This document shows, piece after piece, positions 34,564 through 46,759 of a DNA stretch of 64,000 nt. The DNA lies in assembly GCA_012932865.1 (NCBI GenBank), contig SAXG01000095.1, forward strand, positions 1-64,000, written 5' to 3'. A program made the position numbers and the translations under genes. This stretch comes from Amylostereum areolatum (taxonomy: Eukaryota; Basidiomycota; Agaricomycetes; Russulales; Stereaceae). Below the pieces are notes generated by a model. It made no database searches. It had not been told where the DNA came from and was given only the letters and a program-made list of their open reading frames with translations. Positions within the stretch are counted from its first letter, which is position 1; each line of letters opens with the position of its first letter.

Positions 34564-37500
34564 TTACCCCCCCTTTAAGACGTGCTTTCGCCTGGAGCGT
34601 GATGTCATCTGCAAGGGTAGATGCGAGAAAATCGTCAAAGGAGATGCCGAGGGAACGCACAGGGTGGGGCGCGTTTGGATGGCGTTTGTGGAAGGCGTCG
34701 ATCATGTCGGTGACCTTTGAGAGCGAGGAGCGAGGGAGCCAGGTATTCTCGGAGTCAGGATAGCCTGCCCACTTGACGAGGTATTGTATGCCTTTCTTGT
34801 TACGGGTCGGCTTCGAGTCGATGATGTCTTTAACGTCATATTCTTCCTCGTCATCAACGAGGTCAGGCGGCGGTTGTTCATAGTTTGGACCATGTGCCAT
34901 TGTTTCCTTGTACACGGTGAGCAGCGAAGCATGGAAGACTGGGTGGATTCTCCACGTCTTCGGCAGCTTCAGGCGGTAGTTCACTGGGCTAATGACGTCA
35001 ACGATCTCGAAGGGTCCAAATCGTTTGGCAGCAAGCTTAGCTTTCGGCCTCGTCGTCTTCAGGTTTTTGCCTTCGAGCCAGACCTTGTCTCCGACGGCGA
35101 ACAGTGTCGATTTGCTGATTGTGTCACCGTTGTAGTGCTTCATTAAGTCGGATGCGAGGGCAAGGCTGGCCTTAATCTCCTGTCGGACTTCTTCCAGTTG
35201 ACGGAGGCGTTCTTCAACTGCAGGGACCTTTGAGGACGGATTTACGGATGGGTACATCTTGGGGAGGAAGCCGTAAAGGACTTCAAAGGGGGCCTTTCCA
35301 GTAGCTGCATGGGTGCGGGAGTTGTGAGAAAACTCGAAGAAGGGCAGCCACTTCACCCAGTCATCTTGACGATACTGTACCATTTAAATCGGTTCGCCAC
35401 CCTGTTGTGACCGTGACAGGCCTGGCGAAAATTTCCATCCGCCAAACCATGTGCATGAGCGTGACAACAATAAAATTCCGCCGGGCCAAGCGCGCCGGGC
35501 GGCCGTGAACGGCCATTTCTAATGGTGACATCATCGGGGTTCAACAAATGGTTTCGCCGGTGACCTTCGTGACACATGACATCAGAAAAATTTCGCCAAT
35601 TTTGGCCTCTCTGTGACCCGTGACTGGCGAACCAATTTAAATGGTACAGTAGTTGCAGAATACTCGTAGGAACTGCTCCAGGTTCTGGTTTTCGCGTTCG
35701 GTTTGGCCATCTGTCTGTGGGTGATACGCTGTGCTAAGGGCAGACTTGATCCCAAGCTTCTCGTTGAGTGTACGCATTACCTGCCCAGCAAATTGGGGTC
35801 CACGATCCGAGATGATCTTGTCCGCCAAGCCGTAATGTCGGTATACCTTATCGAAGAGAATGTCGGCCGTGCCATCGCTGGTGATCTTCATTGTACATGG
35901 GGTGGTAACCACCATCTTGGTGAGGCGATCGACCACGACGTTGACGGCATTATAGCCTTTGCAGTCAGGGAGCTCGACAATGAAGTCGGTAGAGATGACG
36001 CCAAATGGTCGATCGGGTACTTCGTTCGGGATCATGTCGACGTGGGGTCGGCTGCTCTGTGTCTTTGTCGACTGGCAGGTTGCGCATCCTGCTACGAAGT
36101 CGCGGACGAAGACAGACATGCCAGGCCACCAGTATTCACGACTCACAAGTTTGTAAGTCTTGAAGCGACCAGGGTGTCCAGCCAGGGGCGATTCATGGTA
36201 CATTTTGACAATGTCGCGTCGCAACTCGTCGTCTGCAGGGACATATACCTTTCCTCTAAACAGGACCAGGCCTTCTTCGTAGTTCCACTCTTGAAGGTTC
36301 TTGACGAGTGTACGTGGTCCGTTCCGTAAGATGGCATCCAGAGCTTGAACGACCTCGATGTCCTTGGTCTTGCAGTCGCGGATACGTCGTCGGAGTTCGA
36401 CATCGCCGAGGGAGGTTACTGCTCCTGGCCTTGTTGCACGTATCTGGAAGTACTTGGGGTCGAGCAAGATACGCTCCTTGTTGTCGTTCTCAACCCCCTG
36501 CTTGTGATCAGGTCGTCGGGACATTGGGTCTGGGCGATGGGATACTCCTGGTTTGTGAACGAGCGCAAAGTCAAATCGAGTGAGGAATAGAGCCCAACGT
36601 GCCTGTCGGCGGCTCAGCTTCGGTGCCGTCTTGAAGTGCTCCAGGTTCTTGTGGTCTGTCCAGATTTCGACGGTGTCGGGGGCGCCTTCGAGGTAGTGGC
36701 ACCAGGCTTCGAGCGCACGGATGATCGCGAGTAGCTCCTTGTCGTAGATGTCGTAGTTGCGTTCCAGTTCCGATAGGGCCTTGGACAGATACACCGCTGG
36801 ATGCCAGTGACCGTCGTCCCCTTTCTGCGAGAGTATACCTCCAGTAGCAAAGTCCGAGGCATCGACTTCAACGAGGTAAGGCTTCTTTGGGTCAGGCATG
36901 ACCAAGATGGGGGAGGAAGTAAACACAGCTTTCAGTGCATCAAACGCAGTTTGGCAGTCCGTCGACCAGTCCCATGTGCAGTCCTTCTTTGTCAGGTCAA
37001 ATAGGGGCCGTGCCACCTTGGAGAAGTCCTTGATGAAACGTCGGTAGAAGTTGCCAAAGCCGAGGAAGGATTGCACATCTTTGACCATTCGTGGTGTCGG
37101 CCAGTCCTGAATACCTGCTACCTTGACGGGGTCCATAGCGATCTTGTCGTGCGAGATGATGAGTCCGAGGTATTCGACAGAGTCTTGTTCAAAGACACAT
37201 TTCTCCGGTTTGAGGAAGAGGTCGTTGTCTTGCAAACACTGCAGAACCTGCCGCACTATGGCACGGTGTTCGTCCATGGTGCGAGTGAACACCAAGATGT
37301 CGTCCATGTAGATGATGACCTTGCCCGAGTCGATGAGATCCTTGAACAGTTCATTCATCATTGCCTGAAATGTCGCAGGGGAGTTCATAAGCCCGAAAAA
37401 CATCACCGTAGGTTCGAAGAGACCGCGATTCGTCTTGAATGCAGCCTTCCACTCGTCGCCTTCCTTGATGCGGACATTGTTGTAGCCCCAGCGAACATCC

Positions 37501-38864
37501 ATCTTGGAGAAGATCTTTGCACCTTTGAGGCGGTCGACAATTTCAGAGATCAGTGGCAAGGGGTATTCATTCTTGACAGTGCCCTTGTTTAATTCTCGAT
37601 AGTCCTGTACGGGACGCAGCTTTCCATCCTTTTTCTTCACAAAGAAGAACGGACTCGCCTGAGGTGACTTCGAAGGGCGGATATAGCCCTTCTTCAGGTG
37701 GTCGTCGAGGAAGGTGTCGAGTTCGATCTGCTCGGAAGGTGAGAGGGGGTAGATCTTGCACGGTTTGGGTTCAAAGCCGTCTTTCATGTCGATAGCATGG
37801 TCCCATGGCCGTCGGTCAGGAAGTCGCTCGGAGGTTTTCTTGTCGAATACAGGCGCAAAGTCGCGGTACGGTGGGGGGACTAAGTCTTCAAAGGTTTGCG
37901 GGCGTGCGTTCTCTTTTGAATGCTCTGCAAGCTCCTGCGCTTTTGTAAAGCCCGCGCGAATGGGTATCGCATCTGGATTAGGACCATCGGTTTCAGGGAG
38001 GATTCCAGCGCGGCGTAGTCCATTGATCTCCCAGTCTCGGAATACCATGGGCCGCTCGTCGTCGTCTTCAGTGAAGAGTCGTGCGGGTAGAGGGGAGCGA
38101 TGGACCGTGCGGACGCGAACACCTTTGACTCTGCGTGCAGGAATAACATAAGTGGGGACTGGGGTCCAGGACACATATGTCGGCTCTGGGAAGGGATCGT
38201 CCACGACGAGAGGTGTCCTCGGGGTTTTACCTGCTTCAACCTTACGCTGTGATTGGACCAATGATGGTTTCCGTGGCTTGGTTGCGAGGTTCGTCACAGG
38301 AGGTTTGGACAGAGTACACGAGGGAGGGCAGCGGAGCATGTCAACACGGTCTCGTTGCCAGTCTATGGTGGGATTGTGCTCGTCGAGCCAGTCTGTTCCA
38401 AGGATCATGTCATGATCGCCGATGTCGGTGATGAAGAACTCAGCTTCTTCCTCATGGTACGCCCTGGAATCTTGCGAGTATATCCGGATCCGCTGGGTCG
38501 TTGTGTCGCATACCCAGCCCATGACGTTCTTGGTGCCATCCACATTACGCACGGGGAACGGGTTTTCTAGTTTTCTTGTGGTGAGCTTCTTGCGTTCAAC
38601 AAAGCTTCGGTTCAGGATAATTCCTTCTGCGCCGCTATCAAGCAGCGCGTCTGCGTCGATTTCTCTTTTGGTGACTCGTCCGATCAGCTTGAATTTGAGC
38701 GTGATCAATGGTGTTTGCCTGTTCTTGGTGACAGTAGACAGATACAAACACGGGGGATACAATTGCTCACAGGTATGCATGGATGATAGTACAGCGAAAC
38801 GATTCGACGATGATACCAAAAGTCCTTTGCCTCCACCAGACGACGCGACTGGGGGGCGTTTCAA
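34496..38864 (-). pseudogene. gypsy Pol polyprotein (PR-RT-RNase H-IN-chromodomain), split by a MITE
   Basis: Starting from the gag end in the -1 frame, the domains in order are as follows. Aspartic protease ALLDSGAEG. Reverse transcriptase with FFGLMNSPATFQ and YMDD. RNase H with VEVDASDFATGG and WTDHKNLEHF. Integrase with the H-H-C-C finger (H..LAGH..., CATCQSTK) and the D-D-E core (STDFI, SDRGPQFAG, TAYHPQTDGQTERENQNLEQF). Integrase C-terminal and chromodomain (YLVKWAGYPDSENTW) follow. A 275-bp MITE at 35375-35649 separates VFCNY from RQDDWVKW; taking out the MITE and one TA makes the frame continuous. The frame passes through the polypurine tract and ends 68 nt inside the LTR. Confidence 0.9.
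35375..35649. mobile_element. 275-bp TA-flanked MITE, copy 1 (in pol)
   Basis: Terminal inverted repeats start CTGTACCATTTAAAT and continue to about 25 bp (..GGTTCGCCA). The TA duplication is at 35373-35374 and 35650-35651. Same length as the copies at 58565-58839 and 62724-62998, with only scattered differences. The TA target and CTGTA ends point to mobilisation by a Tc1/mariner-type transposase. Confidence 0.9.
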
Positions 38865-39889
38865 AAATCCTGCAATTCCAGGATGTCCTTCAACAGCGCT
38901 ACTGCCTGCTCCTTGCCTTCCGCGTCCAGATCCTTCAGCTGGCGAGTGATCGCCGCGATGGTTTTGGACGGGTCAGGAGCGGCTTTCGCAGTGGGTGGAG
39001 CCGTGCTCGTCAGTGGGGGAGGGGCCTTAGATCCAGTCTCCACTGCGCCCACCCGTCGCACGCTCGAGTCGCGGTTGGGGCAGTCGCGGGAGACGTGGCC
39101 GGCCTGTCGACACATGAAGCACCTGCCCTCACGCATCATCTTTGTGCGCTCGTCGTCCGTCAGCTTTGCAGGGCGGGTCGAGGTGTTGGTGAAGGCGCCG
39201 ACTCGGCGCGACGAGGAGTCGTTGGCCGAACCGTTCGAGGTGAGCGCGACAGCCCCCTTGGACTGACTGCTCTTCCTCTCTGGGTTCTCCTCGAGCCATT
39301 GGTGGTTGATGCAGTGGGCGCGCTCCTTCCACTCCGCGAGGTCAGTGGGGAATGGGTACGACCGGGCCACCTGCTTGCTGAGTTCTCGCTGCAGTCCTTT
39401 CTTGAAGAAGTAGATCAGCGCTTCCTCGTCATACTCCATCATAGTTGCCAGCAGTTCAAACTCGGTGATGAAGTCAGTGACGTCCCGAGTAGTCATCGTG
39501 AGCTCGTTGATCTTACGCTGGGCCTCCATCTTTGGTTCGATGGGTACGAAGTCCCGACCAAACCTGTCTGAAAGCTCCTTGTAGGTGCTGTAGTGGAGCT
39601 TTGGGGGTGTTTCTCCGGAGTCCTCGGCTTCTTCCTTCTTGTCCTCGTCGGCAAAGAGCTCCATGCGACGGTGCGTGGCCCAGGAGTTCACCGTGTCTCC
39701 CTCCATCAGGCTGAGGAGGAGCATCATCTTGGCATCATCTGTAATGTAAACATCTTTGTTAACACGAAGGAACATGCGGAGCTCTAGGGAGAATCAGAGG
39801 GTGTCGCGTCTGTCGCCCTTGAAGGGCTTCGGCTTGGGGCCGAGCTCGCGCTTAGAGGCGGTCGAGGGTTTGGTTTCTTTGTCGGGCAT
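38861..39889 (-). pseudogene. gypsy Gag with a zinc knuckle and a premature TGA
   Basis: The frame starts at ATG 39889 (MPDKETKPST...), has an in-frame TGA at 39796-39794 after 31 codons, then continues with the retrotransposon gag core (VNSWATHR..., YKELSDRFGRDFVPIEPKMEAQ) and a CCHC knuckle CFMCRQAGHVSRDCP. Gag forms the capsid of virus-like particles and binds the RNA. The gag stop overlaps the start of pol in a GGATTTTTGA context. Confidence 0.85.
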
Positions 39890-39934
39890 TTTGTCAGCGG
39901 GGAGGGCGATGTCGAGGGATCGGGTGAAGGCTGC

Positions 39935-40520
39935 TGTTACAACTCCGTCAAGGTACCTCATTTTCCCTTACCTTATTCGGAAGGACATCGCTAAACGACG
40001 GATTACGACTGTGCCCCAGTTCGTAACCGTCTCAACGACGCAACCACGACGATGCCACAGATCGTCACCGTCCCAACGGCATAGCCATGACAGTGCCACA
40101 GATCGTCACCGTCTCAATGGCATAGCCACGACGGTGCCACAGTCTCGTCTCCGTAGATACTTGATACGACCGTCACTCAATGTACATATGTTTACTCGAC
40201 CTCCTTTCTTATAAAAGGAGGCTCAACAAACGAGCCATTCCCCAGCTCGTTCTCTTTGTAAATACAGGACTGTTCTAAATAGAACCTCCTCTTAAAGCTA
40301 TTAAAGAGAACCCAAAGTAACTAAGTCGAAAGCTCGCCTAAGTCTTCCGTGAAGACTTACTGCTTCGCTTATCGACCTCAACCTTCGTATAACCGAGACG
40401 TCTGGATCACCTGATCCCACTTCTCATACACACGAGTACTGTAGCCTGAGCCGCTTGTCACGTGATAAGGACCGTCCTTAACACTAGAACGAGCTCTCCT
40501 CTACATTAGCTCACCCTACA
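39935..40520 (+). mobile_element. 5' LTR of the plus-strand gypsy element
   Basis: 586 bp, TGTTACAACT...CACCCTACA. Contains TATAAAA near 40210 and an internal tandem repeat. Directly after it, GTTTGGCGCAGAGCG is a candidate primer-binding region. Matches 56136-56686 over nearly its whole length. Confidence 0.8.
40053..40145 (+). repeat. about 41-bp tandem repeat inside the LTR
   Basis: TGCCACAGATCGTCACCGTC repeats with a period of about 41 bp, two and a partial third copy. The 3' LTR has the same array at about 56255-56345. Confidence 0.7.
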
Positions 40521-42634
40521 GTTTGGCGCAGAGCGTCAAACGAAACACCCACCACGGAGTCAGCGGAACAACCTGCTGAAAAAAGCCCATCAGATTTTGA
40601 GATCCCTCAACTCCAATCAAACTGCAGTCGAGAATTCCCCAACGGAAACGAAGATCATCGCTGGACATTTGATCCTGTCACGGATCACTCCATTTCTCTC
40701 TTCGTTTGCAGACCTTGTACACGCGACGTGTCACGGCACATGACTTTCCCTTGCATCACATGCTTCAACGACGTCATTGCCCGGACTTCTGAGCGGAGTT
40801 CCACATCCTTATCTATGACATCATTGCTCCGGACCCTCGTCCTCCGCCCCATGACTCCTTTCTTATTGTTCCCCCCGCTCGCACCACTATCGCATCACAT
40901 CGCACCATCGTACCCACTTGTATATAAGGACAGTGTTTCTCTTCCCTTTTCCCCAGACTGTCCATCTCATCGTACGGTACTGTAGCGCATGTTGCACTAC
41001 CCTAGACCCCGGCACTCTCGAATCTATTTTCTTCTCGCTCCTCCCATTGTCGCGACCTAGGCGGTTCATCGGTCTCATAAACTGCGTTTCTGACAGATCC
41101 CTATAATCTCATTTTTTACTACGACCAAGCCCTCATCGCAAAGGAAAGCAAAGGGACATACGTATATCAGTGGAACCCACCCATATACAGATACAACCTT
41201 CCCCCAGCAGCAGAATACTACAAAGATAGATCCAAAAGAGAAAAGGAAGACGGAAGCTACGACAACTCACATTGGAAGCGCCCAGATTATTCAAGACCTC
41301 ATATCGGGCCCCTCTCATCAGAAGAACTCTGGAAACACCCGGACGCACAGAAAGTCGAAGAGAAGCCTTACACCGGGAATATTAAGGACTACTGGGAATT
41401 TGATCCAGATACCGACACAGCCGATACAACAACCGAACCACAGAACCCTCAAACCGAACTCCAGCATCCTCAAGAACCCGCAACAACCACACCACCTCCA
41501 GAGGAAACCGCGCCAGAACCTAAGAGAACTATATCAAGCCCCCAAATTAAGTCCGATTCCGGAGGAAGTCGAGAACGCAGCCCATCGAGTGCAGCAGAAA
41601 CGGAAGAACATACAGAGAACCCAACAAGATCCCCATCACCTGACGACATCTTCGGAACCACACGAGGAAGAAAAGGAAATCTATTCGGAAAACCCAAAAA
41701 TATCACATCAATGGGAGACACCGCCACCTCGATACCCAACCCCGCCACCACACTTGGCAATGTCCCCCCTGGAGAGACTAATGTACCGCGCCAGACGCCT
41801 GCAACTCCAACACCAGCCGATCCCGCAAAACCGAGACATGAGACTCGATTCCCCCTAGGACTTGGCATGGTCGACCCAGTAGGATGGAGAACACTATCAC
41901 CACGATCACCATCACTTTCCGACCGATCAGGCGATAATAAGAAAGGAAAAGGAGTTCAGGACTACGTCTTCGGAAGAGGAGCAACCGCAGATCTTCTGAA
42001 AGAATCGAAGCACCCACCAGGGAATTCCCCACCAGGAGGAACAGGAACAATCGGATCAAAACCCGAAGACAAGGATAAGGGATTCAAGCTGAACGCACTA
42101 GGAGTATACGACGGAAGAGACCGGGCAAAGGCGGCAAAGTTCATAGAACAATGCGTACTTCGCTTCATAGCATTCCCCAACGCGTATGCGGCCAACATGC
42201 GTAAAATAACATTCGTACTCTCGCATCTCACCGATGGACCTGCCCTCCACTGGGCGTCCCTTTTAATAAGCAAGATCGACAAGATACGAGATCGCGGTCT
42301 AGATCCAGAAGTATACCTTCCATGGACGATGTTCCGCGACCACTTCTTAGAAACCTTTGGGGAAATAGACCCAGGAAGAGATGCTAGATTCAACATACAG
42401 CACCTGGAACAAGGCACCATGGAAACCAAAGATTACATCACGATCTTCAGAGACTATGCCATGGAAGCCGGTTACGATCATAAAGCGCTGATCGACCAAT
42501 TCAAGAGAGGACTGTGCAACGATATTGTAGTTGAGATCCTCAAGAGAGATCACATCTCGAACGATATTGACGAATGGTATGAACTCGCATTGCGCATTGA
42601 TAATAACTGGCGAGAAGCTCAAGCATTCCAATGA
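40521..42634 (+). pseudogene. gypsy Gag, first segment, interrupted by a solo LTR
   Basis: The first in-frame ATG is 41711. The same frame is open without a stop from just after the 5' LTR, across the solo LTR insertion (minus one GATCC), up to 42631. The stretch before 41711 is rich in Pro/Glu/Thr. The retrotransposon gag core is DGRDRAKAAKFIEQCVLRF...LHWASLL...FRDHFLETFGEIDP. An in-frame TGA at 42632-42634 interrupts just before RP(M)NPTSD, where an Arg codon (CGA) is likely ancestral. Confidence 0.8.
40676..41095 (+). mobile_element. solo LTR (420 bp), TSD GATCC
   Basis: TGTCACGGATC...TTTCTGACA, the same family as the minus-strand gypsy element. The 5-bp duplication GATCC is at 40671-40675 and 41096-41100. 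It lies within the open gag-upstream frame of the plus-strand element and so post-dates that element. Confidence 0.92.
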
Positions 42635-43030
42635 CATTACACGAGACCAATGAACCCGACGAGCGATCTCACACTCCTGTACAAGAAACCACAGACGTAC
42701 GTTCCATTCAGAAGAGGAAACGGAAATAAAGGAAACGTTACAACCGCCCGAGTCGCTCAAACAGGAAATAACAGCCGAAACTTCAGACGCCTTACCCCGC
42801 AAGAGCGCACAGAACTCCAGAAATCAGGATCATGCTTCTACTGCTGGAAGCCAGGACACATCTCCAGGAACTGCCCAGAGAAACGTACCCAAACAACGAT
42901 CAATGCACGAACAGTGAATCTAACATCGGAAGAATCCCCGATTGATCAGATCACCAAGCTTGTGAACAAGATGGACAGTGAAACATTTGCACGCGCTGCC
43001 AACATGTTCAAGGACAATCAGGGTTTTTGA
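42635..43030 (+). pseudogene. gypsy Gag, C-terminal segment with a zinc knuckle
   Basis: Same frame as the upstream gag. Contains CFYCWKPGHISRNCP (CCHC nucleic-acid-binding knuckle). Ends QGF and TGA at 43028-43030, overlapping the pol frame. Confidence 0.85.
43021..43027 (+). promoter_or_regulatory. candidate -1 ribosomal frameshift site GGGTTTT
   Basis: The last gag codons read CAG GGT TTT TGA. G GGT TTT fits the X XXY YYZ slippery rule, and a -1 slip enters the pol frame (TTG AAT TGT...) that opens at 43027. A downstream structure was not checked. Confidence 0.6.
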
Positions 43031-46000
43031 ATTGTCCTTCAACCGTGGCTGTTGAAAGGACACAGACAATGAACTTTTCAAATCAATCTCCTGTGCAGGA
43101 AACAGAAGATGACGTAAATAGAACAGTGTATATAAGGTCATACCAAGATGGAGCGACGCACGCTCCATCAATTCATATACCTGTTATATTTCATGGAAAG
43201 TTCCGCAAAGCCGCAGCAAAAGCGCTACTAGATAGCGGAGCAAGCAGCACCCTGATCCATCCAGATTTCGTACGAAAACACAAGATGAATCTAATCCAGC
43301 TCCAGAAGCCGATACCAATATACAATGTTGATAGATCTCGAAACACTCTGGGAGAGATTAAACAGAAAGTATACCTTCCGATGACAATGAACGGGATCAA
43401 CGGAGAAATTCACCGCGAAAATTTAGGGCTGTTCGTCACAGCCCTGGGAGGAGACAAAGTAATCTTAGGAACCCCTTGGCTCAAAAAACATAATCCTAGT
43501 ATCGATTGGAGAAAGAGACAGATTACACTACAAACGTGTCCAGGTACGTGCTCCACTACGAGTAAAACGATGACCGTCCAAGGGAAGGACGAACCCTTTC
43601 TACAATCATTCGAAGAACAAAAGGCAAACCATCGCGCAACGATGGAAGAACAAGAAGATTCCGAATTCGACTCTGATATCGCCGAGATCAAGATAGTCAG
43701 AACGTTCCATGGAAGGACTGACATGGAAACAATACCAGTTGCAGAAGAAACGGACGAACCCGGTATCTGGATAACAGCAAGAGCAACTAAGGCACAAGAA
43801 CTCGCAGAAAGAGCGGCCCTAGGAGAGAAGAAGAAGACACTCGAAGAGATGATTCCGCCCAGCTACAAACAATATCAAAAGGTATTCGAAAAGAAGGCGT
43901 CGGAACGCTTTCCAATCAGTAGACCTTGGGATCACTCGATAGACCTAACTGAAGGATGGAAACCTCGGAATTGTAAACTATACCCAATGACAGTACCAGA
44001 ACGAAAAGAACTGGACACATTTGTAGACGAACATCTACGAAAAGGGTACATCCGAGAATCGAAATCGGAGATATCATCGCCCTTCTTTTTTATCAAGAAG
44101 AAAGATGGATCCCTTCGGCCAGTACAGGATTATCGCTATCTCAACTCCATCACAGTAAAGAACGAATACCCGATCCATCTTATCTCGGATCTCATCGACA
44201 AATTAAAAGGCGCTAAAATCTTCTCGAAACTTGACCTCCGATGGGGGTATAACAATGTTCGGATCAAAGAAGGAGATCAATGGAAAGCCGCATTTAAAAC
44301 AAACAGAGGCCTATTCGAACCAATGGTAATGTTCTTCGGACTAACCAATTCACCCGCAACATTCCAAGCAATGATGAACGCACTGTTCAAAGAATTGATA
44401 GACACAGGAAAGGTAGTAGTATACATGGACGACATATTGATATTCACGGAAACGCTCGACGAACATCGAAGACTGATGAAAGAAGCCCTTCAAATTCTGG
44501 AACGGAACGACCTATTCCTAAAACCCGAAAAATGCTTCTTCGAACAATCATCGGTCGAATACCTAGGCGTGATAATCACGCATAACAAGGTACAGATGGA
44601 TCCGATCAAAGTTCAAGGACTATCTGAATGGCCCACACCGAGAAAAGTAAAAGAAGTTCAATCCTTCCTCGGATTTGGGAATTTCTATACACGCTTCATC
44701 AAAGACTATTCTAAGATCGCAAGGCCACTATTCCAGCTCACAAAGAAGGACCATGAGTGGAATTGGACGACCGAATGTGAACGCGCTTTCGAAAGACTGA
44801 AACACGAATTCACGTCATCCCCCGTCTTGATCATGCCTGACGAAAACAAACCATTCCGTATAGAAAGTGATGCCTCCGACTTCGCATACGGAGCCATTCT
44901 ATCACAACCAGATGAAACCGAAAGATGGCACCCGGTCGCGTACCTATCCAAATCCCTATCACCCGCGGAACAGAATTACGAAATATACGACAAGGAACTT
45001 TTAGGAGTAGTAAAAGCTCTGGAACACTGGCGACACTATCTAGAAGGAGCGAACTACAAGATTGAGATCTGGACAGATCATAAAAATCTAGAATACTTCA
45101 CAACAGCCCAGAAACTTAATCGACGACAAGCACGATGGAGCCTGTATCTGTCCCGCTTTGACTACACCCTAGTGCACAAACCAGGAAGCACCAATAAAGC
45201 GGACAGACTTTCTAGGAGACCAGATCACAAAGAAGACATTCCAGATAACGATGAACAAATCTTACTCCATCCTTCAATATTCAAAGCTAGAGCCACCGGA
45301 AGAGGAACAGTTGAAGCGATCGGAGATAAAGAACTTCTCAAAGAACTAAGGAACTTCTCACACCTAGATGATGAAGTCTGGACGGCACTAGACACGATCA
45401 AAAGATCGGGACCACGCACCCTTGCAAAAGGGATCGAAGATTGGAATTTCGAGAACGATTTGATCATCAGAAAAGGAAAAATCTATGTACCACAAAATCT
45501 CGAACTTCGACGAATGATCCTAAAATCACATCACGATCTCCAAACGATTGGACATCCAGGAGAAATGAAAACTCTAGAACTAGTACAAAGAAACTTTTGG
45601 TGGCCGAAGATGATCTCTTTCGTAAAAGGCTATGTTCAAGGATGTCCCGTATGTCAGTCAACAAAAAATGTCACGCATCCGGCGAAACATCCACTACAAC
45701 CTACAGAGATACCGAAACGACCATGGGAAACGATCACATCAGACTTCATCACAGATCTTCCGATCTCCAACGGATTTGATTCAATCAACGTAGTTATCGA
45801 CAGGTTCACTAAAACCGCAGTATTCACACCGTGCCTAAAGACGATCAACGCAGAAGAAACGGCTGATCCGGCTGATCTTCTGATCGACAACGTCTACAGA
45901 CGATTCGGCCTATGGAAAAGAATGATATCAGATAGGGGTCCTCAATTCACATCCAAAGTATTCCAATCCATTTGCGAAAGCCTTGGAATTGTCTCGTCAC

Positions 46001-46602
46001 TCAGTACGGCATACCATCCCCAAACAGACGGAGAAACTGAAAGAGTGAATCAAGAACTAGAACAATATCTTCGAGCGTTCTGCAACGGAGATCAAACAAA
46101 CTGGGCGAAACTTTTACCAAAAGCAGAATTTGCACACAATATACGACAACATTCAGCCACAAAAACCTCCCCATTTGAACTCCTACACGGATAACAACCG
46201 GTTTTTAACCCGACAATACCAACCGATCCACGGATACCAATGGCCGAAGAAAGAATAAAGAACTTTAAGAATGCATGGGACAATGCAGAAGCAAGCCTGG
46301 AAATAGCTGCTAAACTGATGAAAATGCAGCATGACCAAACTTTCACACTACGAGATCAACTCAAACAGGGCGACCAAGTATGGTTAGACGGAAAAAACCT
46401 TAACACGGTATACCCGAAAACCAAGCTAGCACCGAAACGATTTGGCCCGTTCAAAATTGAAAAGGTTATAGGACCGGTAACCTATCGCCTAGAACTACTG
46501 ACGAAGTGGAAAATACACCCGGTATTCCACGCAGCACTGTTGATTCCGTTCAAAGAGACAGAACAATATGGCGAAGCTTACGAAAAACCGCCTACGGAAC
46601 TA
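43027..46602 (+). pseudogene. gypsy Pol polyprotein, interrupted by a stop and by the Ulp1-DDE transposon
   Basis: Expressed from gag by a -1 shift. Protease ALLDSGASSTLIHP. Reverse transcriptase with FFGLTNSPATFQ and YMDD. RNase H with IESDASDFAYGA and WTDHKNLEYF. Integrase with its HHCC finger (HH..IGHPG..., CPVCQSTK) and D-D-E core (SDFIT, SDRGPQFTS, TAYHPQTDGETERVNQELEQY). TAA at 46192-46194 replaces what is probably a Tyr codon in HGYQPVFNP. The same frame continues through the integrase C-terminal region (WLDGKNL...KRFGPFKIEKVIGPVTYRL) to 46602. There the DNA transposon enters within the PPTELV segment. Confidence 0.9.
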
Positions 46603-46759
46603 CTGTAGTTTTTCGACCGTAAGTTCGTAACGCCTAACGCGGGTGCGTCGGCCGAACGAACTTGGTCGTGTCATAACGCATAACGGGGGAGCTCTGAACC
46701 TCAAAGTGTTACACATGGGATAGGGTGTAAGATACAAAAATTGAAGTGAATAAAAGTAC

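Larger units (their letters stand above)
34144..39934 (-). mobile_element. minus-strand Ty3/gypsy chromovirus-type retrotransposon, 5' end missing
   Basis: Components read on the minus strand are gag (39889-38861), pol (38864-34496, interrupted by a MITE), a polypurine tract AAAGGGGGGGTAA, and the 3' LTR (34563-34144). The 5' LTR and leader are absent. Its sequence stops at 39935, where the 5' LTR of the plus-strand element begins, so that element probably inserted into or replaced its upstream part. Confidence 0.88.

Noticed and set aside
35353..35577. A short frame repeated at three places (also 58525-58767 and 62796-63095)
   Set aside because: It is the interior of the 275-bp MITE; too small for a transposase, and repeated only because the MITE is.
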